IMG/VR virus record: IMGVR_UViG_3300032562_000204
Span: 1 to 20,764 of that record
Length of the DNA stretch: 20,764 bases
Source: a virus
Direction: 5' to 3' (one strand)
The notes beneath the pieces are model-generated. The model had not been told where the DNA came from. It searched no databases and saw nothing but the letters and a program-made list of their open reading frames with translations. Of this stretch, positions 8,289 to 13,922 are shown in pieces. The stretch's first letter is position 1, and each line of letters starts with the position of its first letter. A program made the position numbers and the translations under genes.

Positions 8289-9208
8289 CGGTGTTTCTTC
8301 TCTATTGCATCAATTTGGTTAAGCAGGTCTTCCCTAATTTTTAAGTAGGTTTCACTGCCAGCATATTCATCTCTGCCTTTGTTGTGGTAGAACTGCTCTT
8401 CACACCAGTCAAAATTATCATTCTTTGCATTTGGTGGGAAAATGTTTGTCTTGCCTTTGGCAGATTGACGTTGATAAAAAGCATCAGGCTTTCTAAAGTC
8501 AACCAATCCCTTCAAGAACGGATATTTCTTAAGAACCTCTAGCCATAGCTTCATAGCAATAATGTTGTCTACGGTTGTTTGAATTTGTTCATCACCTCGC
8601 ATAATACAGTACCCGATAAGGTCTTTAATTGTGCAACGAACCATGTAAAAATGCTCAAAATTCCTAGGCATGATAGTACGAGTATCAAGCCCATGAACGC
8701 AACCACTGTCAAGCATGTCAACATACAAGTCTCTAGCCATTGTAGTAATTGTCTTATATCGTTCATAGAACTCCGGGTTTGCCATTATTGAGGGTTTAAC
8801 CATTACACGGTCGTCACGCATATCACGATCACCATGTACTTGAGCTGCAAAGCTAAATAGTCTATGTCTGATCAGATGTGTTGTATCTATCATGTCGATG
8901 CCATTCACGGACCATGTCAGATTGATCGTCTCCATCGCCGTGGGTAGTAATTCATACCTGAATAGTTCATCAATGGTTTGGTCAATGTCATCCTCAGGGA
9001 ACTCCCATTGGATCTTATCATTCCATGTGTTCATTAAGAAGACTGATATGGTCTTCCTAAACTCTGGAATAGTCGGTGCATGGACTATTTGTACATCAAT
9101 GTTTTCTAGCTGGTTTACGAACTGAACTGGTCCGGGTTTGTTTCCGAACTTTAGTTGCGTATGCATCTTTTGTAGGTGCGGCATCTGATTCTTGTTCACT
9201 TTTGGCAT
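8285..9208 (-). CDS. Divergent ThyX (flavin-dependent thymidylate synthase) family protein
   Basis: 307 residues. ThyX enzymes convert dUMP to dTMP with FAD, NADPH and methylene-tetrahydrofolate. The signature begins at about residue 113: HLIRHRLFSFAAQ followed, 15 residues after RHR, by DDRVMVKP, which aligns without gaps to the RHR...DSRVVVPP layout I recall from mycobacterial ThyX. A later segment, MPRNFEHFYMVR, matches the N-x-R-x-x-x-HF-x-x-x-R helix. However, the usual Ser-Gln-Arg after RHR-x7 reads Val-His-Gly, and the final x-x-E-I-R reads CIMR, so dUMP-contacting positions are altered. The family assignment is solid by motif order; the activity is uncertain. The start is fixed by AAGGAG seven bases upstream, although this lies inside the preceding gene. 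dCMP deaminase elsewhere in the operon could supply dUMP. Confidence 0.75.
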   Translation of the reverse strand: MPKVNKNQMPHLQKMHTQLKFGNKPGPVQFVNQLENIDVQIVHAPTIPEFRKTISVFLMNTWNDKIQWEFPEDDIDQTIDELFRYELLPTAMETINLTWSVNGIDMIDTTHLIRHRLFSFAAQVHGDRDMRDDRVMVKPSIMANPEFYERYKTITTMARDLYVDMLDSGCVHGLDTRTIMPRNFEHFYMVRCTIKDLIGYCIMRGDEQIQTTVDNIIAMKLWLEVLKKYPFLKGLVDFRKPDAFYQRQSAKGKTNIFPPNAKNDNFDWCEEQFYHNKGRDEYAGSETYLKIREDLLNQIDAIEKKHR

Positions 9209-9491
9209 ATCTAACTCCTTGTTTAACTTTGTTTAAATGTAACTCTACTAACCTGGCATAACCTGCAATGTCTGTCCAACTATCCACATGGTCGGGTGAA
9301 ACCGCCAATCTAGATAATTTCATAACAATCTTTGAAAAGAATAAATAGTAGATAGGTGGTAATGGCAGTTTGTACTGATCAAAATACCTACCTTTTATTA
9401 TTTCAAGGATTTGTGCTTCACATGTTATACCCTCAAAAAAATCACCGTAGACCTCTTGGCGGTCTTGCAGAACTTCGTCTATCATTTTCAT
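9096..9491 (-). CDS. DUF6378-like phage protein with overprinted C-terminal tail
   Basis: 131 residues. RQEVYGDFFE at 11-20 and KLSRLAVSPDHVDSWTDIAGYARL at about 58-81 match the pattern 'R...YGd...f' and 'K.aRl...p.h.DsW.DiaGYa' that I associate with the phage family DUF6378; the function is unknown, although an all-alpha MazG-like fold is conceivable. The domain ends by about residue 90. Residues 95-131, basic and Ser/Thr-rich, are encoded in the 113 bases that also encode the start of the ThyX-like protein in another frame. The start has AGGTGAAGCC upstream and overlaps the preceding stop by ATGA. Confidence 0.75.
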   Translation of the reverse strand: MKMIDEVLQDRQEVYGDFFEGITCEAQILEIIKGRYFDQYKLPLPPIYYLFFSKIVMKLSRLAVSPDHVDSWTDIAGYARLVELHLNKVKQGVRYAKSEQESDAAPTKDAYATKVRKQTRTSSVRKPARKH

Positions 9492-10000
9492 GGCTTCACC
9501 TTATACGGTTTAAGTTTTTCCTCAAGTTCAAGTAGACGTCTACCACTGTTGATGTAAACGTCCTCCATATAACCACCATTACCCATGTTAAGCTCGTTCT
9601 TAGAATACTGGCGGCATTGGAGAGCGTCTGCATAATGTACGACCATAGACTCAACTGAGCCATCATGGTACATGTTGCAATAATCGGCAACCTCTAAAGG
9701 AAACCTCTTTACTATTTGTTCTTCAGCTTCTTTTAAAGCTTGTGCAACCATAGGAAAGTTCTTTTTAACCAAATGGTTTACATCAGATATTTCCATCTCT
9801 GCAAGATCATGGCAAATAGCAATCTTAATAGCTCGGTCTACGTCAAACCTATAGTCATTAGCCATGAGCAATACACCAAGAGCCACAAAGAAGCTATGAC
9901 TAGCTACGCTCTCTTGATGAATTACAGGCTTCATGCTGTAACGTTTGGTATGCTCCAATGAGTAACTATTAAGAAAAAATTGTTGAAGTTGTTTATTCAT
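9488..10000 (-). CDS. HD-domain 5'-deoxynucleotidase (YfbR-like)
   Basis: 170 residues. The family hydrolyses deoxynucleoside 5'-monophosphates to deoxynucleosides with a divalent metal. HD-superfamily ligands are in order: H35 in ESVASHSFFVA, H64-D65 in AICHDLAEMEISDV (with E68 and D73 as in YfbR), and a distal Asp in VVHYADALQ. The frame extends upstream to 10072, but the added 24 residues overlap the preceding gene and lack sense. The ATG at 10000 follows GGAGAAAACGC and forms an 8-base ATGAATAA overlap with the upstream stop, so I choose it. It lies in a run with deoxyribosyltransferase, DUF6378-like and ThyX-like genes, consistent with nucleotide-pool remodelling. Confidence 0.8.
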   Translation of the reverse strand: MNKQLQQFFLNSYSLEHTKRYSMKPVIHQESVASHSFFVALGVLLMANDYRFDVDRAIKIAICHDLAEMEISDVNHLVKKNFPMVAQALKEAEEQIVKRFPLEVADYCNMYHDGSVESMVVHYADALQCRQYSKNELNMGNGGYMEDVYINSGRRLLELEEKLKPYKVKP

Positions 10001-10229
10001 GCGTTTTCTCCAAATGTTTCTTAATCCAATCATCCAACTTTTCATGCAACCATTCAATATTACGCTCACCAACTGATTTGCCGTTATCCGTTATTCTAGG
10101 GTCAGTCAAAATATCTTTGATGATATCTCCTGAAGTGAACGTGATGGTGCTTCCGTCATGTGTCGTGTTTACATTTAATCCGACTCCTTTATGAGAAACG
10201 CCAAATCCAGATATTAAAACTTCATTCAT
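9993..10229 (-). CDS. Small unknown protein (78 aa)
   Basis: 78 residues starting MNEVLISGFGVSHKGVGL. It reads as beta strands (GVGLNVNTTHDGSTITFTSGD) followed by a C-terminal amphipathic helix (ERNIEWLHEKLDDWIKKHLEK). A longer frame opens at 10313, but the ATG at 10229 has AAAGGAAAGAACAC directly upstream and overlaps the preceding stop by eight bases, the same junction type seen around it. No family is recognised. Confidence 0.6.
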   Translation of the reverse strand: MNEVLISGFGVSHKGVGLNVNTTHDGSTITFTSGDIIKDILTDPRITDNGKSVGERNIEWLHEKLDDWIKKHLEKTHE

Positions 10230-10404
10230 GTGTTCTTTCCTTTTTACAAACATAATTTGGGTACTCTTGCATATAACCAATTCCTTTGGATGCATCAATT
10301 GGTTGCCAAACATAATAGTACCCTTGTTGAATTAATACCCCTCCTTGCTCCTCACAGCTTGGCCCACAACCTGATAAAAGCAAACAAAGCATTAATACTT
10401 TCAT
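10222..10404 (-). CDS. Small predicted lipoprotein (60 aa)
   Basis: 60 residues beginning MKVLMLCLLLSGCGPSC: a short basic n-region, a hydrophobic core and the lipobox LSGC with C13 as lipidation site. Residue +2 is Gly, which in enterobacteria favours the outer membrane. The mature part is about 48 residues with two more cysteines (C17, C53) that could form a disulfide, and is rich in Tyr and Gly. The function is unknown; small phage lipoproteins can block receptors (T5 Llp, phi80 Cor) or act in lysis (Rz1). There is no overlapping Rz-like gene, so exclusion or host modification is more likely than a spanin. The ribosome site is AAAGGAAAAACAC. Confidence 0.65.
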   Translation of the reverse strand: MKVLMLCLLLSGCGPSCEEQGGVLIQQGYYYVWQPIDASKGIGYMQEYPNYVCKKERTHE

Positions 10405-10415
10405 GTGTTTTTCCT

Positions 10416-10883
10416 TTATTCATAGTCAATAGTCTCCTCGGACCAGTTTTTACGCTTAAACACACCGGACTTTGTAATATCCTCTAATGCTTGGTCAAGT
10501 TGTCCAAAGCTACGGACTATGGACCCTGTGGATGCAAGCACTAAATTAAACTTCTGGCCTGGCTTACCATCCAACCACATATAAATAATTGGCAAATTAT
10601 TGGCGTATGACCAACCAGCTTCAAATAATGTGCCTGGATCTTTACCGTCAGTCACTACAACAACTAAGTCAGTGTTATACAAAGCCTGTATATTCACTGC
10701 CAATACATGCTCAGGTATCATTGTCTTTGGGTCAAACATACAATCATCCTTAGGACTAAAGTATGTTAAATCATGAAGCTTCAAATGATGCTTAATAGTC
10801 TCAACAACTTCAATCTGTGCAGGATTAAAGAATGGTGAAGCTATATACACATGGGGTTTGTTGTTAATTGTTTGCATGATCAT
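10416..10883 (-). CDS. Nucleoside 2-deoxyribosyltransferase family protein
   Basis: 155 residues. The family transfers 2-deoxyribose between bases, or hydrolyses (deoxy)nucleotide glycosidic bonds. Signature parts in order: VYIASPFFN at 12-20 (Rossmann-like first strand and loop), NTDLVVVVTDG at 70-80 with D72, and GTLFEAGWSYANNLPII at 84-100, where E88 matches the catalytic glutamate. Length is typical. Two starts are possible six bases apart (10883 and 10877); AAGGAAAGGAA suits both. Just upstream lies a promoter-like gap with a 13-base sequence also found near 18380. With the HD nucleotidase and ThyX-like genes downstream it forms a salvage or base-exchange group; the base specificity cannot be read. 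Confidence 0.8.
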   Translation of the reverse strand: MIMQTINNKPHVYIASPFFNPAQIEVVETIKHHLKLHDLTYFSPKDDCMFDPKTMIPEHVLAVNIQALYNTDLVVVVTDGKDPGTLFEAGWSYANNLPIIYMWLDGKPGQKFNLVLASTGSIVRSFGQLDQALEDITKSGVFKRKNWSEETIDYE

Positions 10884-10899
10884 TTCCTTTCCTTTTGTT

Positions 10900-10921
10900 A
10901 TTTACTAAAGTACACATTATA
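10900..10921 (-). promoter_or_regulatory. Promoter-like gap with shared operator-like 13-mer
   Basis: On the minus strand a TATAAT (10921-10916) covers the stop of the helicase gene and is followed by TACTTTAGTAAAT (10912-10900). The same 13 bases occur in the gap near 18377-18389, which also has a TATAAT. The -35 region is poor (TAAAGA at 17-base spacing). It is a reasonable internal promoter for the deoxyribosyltransferase and downstream genes, possibly controlled by a protein binding the shared sequence. Confidence 0.4.
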
Positions 10922-12290
10922 CATATCTATTTGCATAATCTTTAATTGCATTCATTAAAGATTGTTGAGTTTTGTCTTTACTCTCTACAGCTGCCACAAT
11001 GGCCTCATCGATCGTGTCTTTTGCAATGATCTGATGAACCACGATATTATTCTTTTGACCTTGTCTCCAAAGCCGACGAATAAACTGATCATAGATCTCG
11101 AGAGACCACGTATTGCTAAACCAAATGACTGCATGCCCTGAACCTTGTAAGTTCAACCCATGCCCTGCCGACTGTGGGTGAGCCAGCAACACCGGTGTTA
11201 ACCCTTTATTCCAATCATCTATGATGTCATTCATAGCATCACCAGACACACCAGAACCAATCACAGGGGCATCTGGAAATTTCTTTTTAAGCCTTATTAG
11301 ATCATGCTTAAAATGATAGCCTATGAGGCACGGTTTGCCATTAAGCCCCTCCACAATTTCCTCAACCGCAGATATTTTCTCATCATGTAGATTTTTAGTT
11401 TCTTTTTCAGTGCCATCGACATAGATTGCCCCATTTGCTATTTGTTGACATTTACCAATAGAGACTGCAGCTGTTGATGCTGTAACTCTGCCATCTTCAA
11501 GATCAATTAACAATTTACTCTCAAATTCTCGATAAATCATATTAATTGCTTTAGGCAGCTCTATATACACTTTATTGACTATTAACTCAGGCATGTCTAA
11601 ATAGTCTTCAGCCTTCATTCGTAGTACTTTATCTGCAAGAGCCTCGTGAATTCTCTCTTCAGCCCCTGTCTTTAAAGCCCATGTATAGCCGCCATAGCCG
11701 GTTTGATAAAAATAATTTGTTCTAAAATGAGTAATGTACTTACCAAAAGTTGCACCACGGTCAATTACTAACTGTGGTCCAAACACATCCAACAAACTAT
11801 TTGGTGCAGGTGACCCTGTTAACCCAAAGCGTCGTTTAAATTTATCCAACATCGTAGCTAATGCTTTAAACCGCTCGGTTCTTGTATTTTTTAAATAGCT
11901 AATCTCATCCACAATCAACACATCATAAGGAAAACCCTTTTTATGGTTTGCTAATTGCTTTGAGATCCAACCAAGCGTCTCAAAATTAGTTACATGAATA
12001 AAGTCATTGTTGGCAAACCTATGTTCTTTCTTAGGCCCATGAATAATACTAATAGTGAGCTCATTAAAGTTATCCCACTTTTTAATCTCTTCAGTCCAAA
12101 CTGCATAAGCAGGTCTTAAAGGCGCAACAATTAAAACTTTATTCGCTGCCCCGGCTTTCTTCAGAATCTTCAAAGACTCCAATGTGATACTTGTTTTCCC
12201 TAGACCCGGATCCAACCATAACTGTCCCGAGCCGTTTTCTATTAGGAACTTCACGGCGTTTTGTTGATATTGATGCGGATTCCAATGCAT
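10917..12290 (-). CDS. SNF2/DEAD-type superfamily 2 helicase
   Basis: 457 residues with both RecA-like domains. Q-motif-like PHQYQQNAVKFL at 5-16; Walker A DPGLGKT at 27-33; motif Ia IVAPLRP at 54-60; Walker B DEIS at 128-131; motif III LTGSPAPN at 157-164; and in the second domain SAGHGLNLQG and QFIRRLWRQGQ (402-412, motifs V/VI), the typical SNF2-like form. It should be an ATP-driven DNA translocase or helicase for phage replication or recombination. It lies next to VRR-NUC and RecB-like nucleases, a frequent phage combination. The start at 12290 has GAGG nine bases upstream and is needed for the N-terminal motif, so the 152-base overlap with the VRR-NUC gene appears real. Confidence 0.9.
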   Translation of the reverse strand: MHWNPHQYQQNAVKFLIENGSGQLWLDPGLGKTSITLESLKILKKAGAANKVLIVAPLRPAYAVWTEEIKKWDNFNELTISIIHGPKKEHRFANNDFIHVTNFETLGWISKQLANHKKGFPYDVLIVDEISYLKNTRTERFKALATMLDKFKRRFGLTGSPAPNSLLDVFGPQLVIDRGATFGKYITHFRTNYFYQTGYGGYTWALKTGAEERIHEALADKVLRMKAEDYLDMPELIVNKVYIELPKAINMIYREFESKLLIDLEDGRVTASTAAVSIGKCQQIANGAIYVDGTEKETKNLHDEKISAVEEIVEGLNGKPCLIGYHFKHDLIRLKKKFPDAPVIGSGVSGDAMNDIIDDWNKGLTPVLLAHPQSAGHGLNLQGSGHAVIWFSNTWSLEIYDQFIRRLWRQGQKNNIVVHQIIAKDTIDEAIVAAVESKDKTQQSLMNAIKDYANRYV

Positions 12291-12552
12291 TTGTTATTTC
12301 CTCTTTTGTTCTTAGTACTAAGATAATATGTTTTAAGTCTTTTAATGTCTGATGCACAACCTCTTGTCTAGCCGATAGCTTTCCAGTCGGTGTCTTAAGC
12401 TCTACCCAAATCACTTTACGGTTAATAATCACAATCCGATCAGGCCAACCGGTTGAGAACTTTAAATGTAATTTGATATTGGCTAAGCCTAGTCGTTTAC
12501 ACTCTTTACTAAAGAATGTTTCAAGATGCCGTTCAAGAACTTTAGTTACCAT
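12139..12552 (-). CDS. VRR-NUC domain nuclease with overprinted C-terminal tail
   Basis: 137 residues. VRR-NUC is a small PD-(D/E)xK fold found alone in phages and in FAN1; it cleaves branched DNA. Active-site pattern: GWPDRIVI at 35-42 (D38), WVELKTPTGKLSARQ at 49-63 (E51 and K53, with the conserved Q63). The domain ends near residue 88-90. The remaining 50 residues are low-complexity and charged (STKRREVPNRKR, then EDSEESRGSE) and are encoded within the start of the helicase gene in another frame. The gene overlaps the upstream RecB-like gene by seven bases (ATGGTAA). It probably works with the helicase and polymerase on replication or recombination intermediates. Confidence 0.85.
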   Translation of the reverse strand: MVTKVLERHLETFFSKECKRLGLANIKLHLKFSTGWPDRIVIINRKVIWVELKTPTGKLSARQEVVHQTLKDLKHIILVLRTKEEITNALESASISTKRREVPNRKRLGTVMVGSGSRENKYHIGVFEDSEESRGSE

Positions 12553-13181
12553 TTACAAGGCCCTCCATTAGCTTTCCTAAAATAACAAAACTTACACAAG
12601 CCGGATGGATTAGGTATGTAAAGTGTGTCATTAGCAATTTGCTCAATTCTAAAATCTAGCTCTGCGCATAATTGTGTAAGTTGACTTCTTGTGTATGTTT
12701 TATCCGGTGCATGCTTGTTATGGTCTATGTAGTCAATTTGTGTAACCACATTGTCAACATGCGGAAAAATAAGAAATACAACAGTTGCATAGACTTTAAG
12801 TTGGTCAGAGTAATCACGCTCTTTACCTGTTTTCCAGTCCGATACAAATGCTGTCTTATCATTAATGCATAGCACATCAATAATGCCTCTAAACACTGCT
12901 TCATCAGAGCTATAGTCACAAGCTGTGCCATTCTTAGTAATACCAAATTTGTATTCCGGCATTGCTCGTTTAGCTTTAAGCTCGTTAATATAGTCTAACC
13001 ACCATGTACGTGACTCATCAAGCAAAGGTAGTTCAAGAATTGCTTTCTCAAACTCACTATGTATAGTTGTACCACGCTCAGCGGCTGGACCGGACGGCTC
13101 TTTAAGCTTGTCTATTCTAGTTAGCTTATACTTATAAGCGCATTGATCATATGTTTTAAGGCCTGAGTATGAATATTTCAT
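12546..13181 (-). CDS. RecB/Cas4-like PD-(D/E)xK nuclease with Fe-S cysteines
   Basis: 211 residues. N-terminal YSGLKTYDQCAYKYKL supplies C14; H41 lies in GTTIHSEFE; the catalytic core is FRGIIDVL (D102) and VSDWKTGK (D115, K117); QLKVYA at 127-132 is the QhxxY motif; and the C-terminus has C196, C199 and C209 in GLCKFCYFRK...PCKW. With C14 this is the four-cysteine [4Fe-4S] arrangement of Cas4/AddB-type exonucleases. In phages such proteins process DNA ends for recombination or degrade host DNA. There is no CRISPR array or cas1 nearby, so a Cas4 role in adaptation is not indicated. ATGA coupled to the microprotein upstream. Confidence 0.88.
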   Translation of the reverse strand: MKYSYSGLKTYDQCAYKYKLTRIDKLKEPSGPAAERGTTIHSEFEKAILELPLLDESRTWWLDYINELKAKRAMPEYKFGITKNGTACDYSSDEAVFRGIIDVLCINDKTAFVSDWKTGKERDYSDQLKVYATVVFLIFPHVDNVVTQIDYIDHNKHAPDKTYTRSQLTQLCAELDFRIEQIANDTLYIPNPSGLCKFCYFRKANGGPCKW

Positions 13182-13309
13182 TCTTGGTTGACTTTAACTT
13201 GTACTGATTTAGCAGTGTTAATGAGATGATCTACCTCTTTTGCAATAGCAACTACTCCGTAGTTTGCTACAAATAGACCGAGAATAAACCCAACTATTAA
13301 ATTAATCAT
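13178..13309 (-). CDS. 43-residue membrane microprotein
   Basis: Too short for usual gene callers. It reads MINLIVGFILGLFVANYGVV... : one hydrophobic helix at residues 3-23, then a polar tail with KEVDHLINTAKSVQVKVNQE. A strong GGAGGTGCTGAA precedes the ATG. The start overlaps the upstream stop by ATGA and its own stop overlaps the nuclease start by ATGA, so it sits exactly in the coupled chain and removing it would leave a hole. It is likely an inner-membrane peptide with the C-terminus in the cytoplasm or periplasm. A holin-like or host-takeover role is possible, but nothing specific is recognised. Confidence 0.7.
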   Translation of the reverse strand: MINLIVGFILGLFVANYGVVAIAKEVDHLINTAKSVQVKVNQE

Positions 13310-13590
13310 TTCAGCACCTCCGATGATTTCAACTCACCTGTTTCGCCATCAAATACAACTTTCATATTTGATTCTGGTCTTCTTTCAACATAACCCCAAA
13401 ACATAGGCATTTCAAGATACCTAACAATATCTGGCTTAGGTTCTGGTTTTATTCTGTAAAAAAAATGTTCACCCCATGCAGGAGTTCTAACATCTTCCCA
13501 TTTGTCATTTTCATGTGATTTACATTGAATCTGAGCCCCATCTGCCCAAGCGTGAATTAAATCTGCGTGTTTATGTCTCATTTGTCTCAT
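13306..13590 (-). CDS. Conserved phage protein, KHADLIHAWADGA type (94 aa)
   Basis: 94 residues. KHADLIHAWADGAQIQ near the N-terminus, then W-x-D-V and HFFYRIKPEPKP, is a pattern I know from many phage genomes ('h.dlI.aWadGa.iq.r....W.d......w....eyRikp'); it has no established function. It has no membrane segment. Two in-frame ATGs nine bases apart lie in a direct repeat of ATGAGACA; the first overlaps the upstream stop by ATGA and has GGAGG well placed, so I choose it. The C-terminus SSEVLK encodes the ribosome site of the next gene. Confidence 0.7.
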   Translation of the reverse strand: MRQMRHKHADLIHAWADGAQIQCKSHENDKWEDVRTPAWGEHFFYRIKPEPKPDIVRYLEMPMFWGYVERRPESNMKVVFDGETGELKSSEVLK

Positions 13591-13922
13591 TTAAGTACCT
13601 CCACTTTAGTTGCAAATCTTCCTTGAGTACAAAAAGCAAATCTTTGTTGGTCATAAGTGATCTTAACCAACTGCCCTTCTTCATTTGCTTTTTTAAGTAT
13701 TTCAGCATCAGGTCTGCTGACAACAATCCATATGTCTTCATTAGATACTGAACCAACACCATTGCGTATAACGCCTAAAGACAAATCAACATCTATAAAG
13801 TCAGAACAAAGTATAGGTGTGTTATTCATCACACGCTTAACTTGTCCAACTGCTTCTGTATCTCTTGAAGCATACCCACAAGATGTTAAAACTAATGCTA
13901 ATAAAATTGTTGCTACTTTCAT
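13587..13922 (-). CDS. Predicted lipoprotein (111 aa)
   Basis: 111 residues beginning MKVATILLALVLTSCGYAS: signal peptide with lipobox LTSC (C15) and Gly at +2, suggesting outer-membrane sorting by the enterobacterial rule. The mature part (about 96 residues) has two cysteines (C39, C98) and reads as mixed alpha/beta with strands IWIVVS and QLVKITYD. It may be a small beta-barrel-like or OB-like periplasmic domain, but no family is recognised. It is located between DNA polymerase and a conserved phage gene with ATGA overlaps on both sides, so it is expressed with replication genes. Function unknown; envelope modification or superinfection exclusion is conceivable. Confidence 0.65.
   Translation of the reverse strand: MKVATILLALVLTSCGYASRDTEAVGQVKRVMNNTPILCSDFIDVDLSLGVIRNGVGSVSNEDIWIVVSRPDAEILKKANEEGQLVKITYDQQRFAFCTQGRFATKVEVLK

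Noticed and set aside
10001-10072. Longer N-terminus for the HD nucleotidase
   Set aside because: The extra 24 residues have no family match and overlap the previous gene; the ATG at 10000 has a ribosome site.
10222-10404. Rz1-type spanin
   Set aside because: The mature part is not proline-rich and no overlapping Rz-like inner-membrane gene exists.
12504-12513. CTTTACTAAAG, similar to the shared operator-like site
   Set aside because: It is inside the VRR-NUC coding region, matches only part of the 13-mer and has no nearby promoter.
12546-13181. Cas4 as sign of a CRISPR system
   Set aside because: No repeat-spacer array and no cas1 or cas2 are present; the protein fits a phage recombination nuclease.
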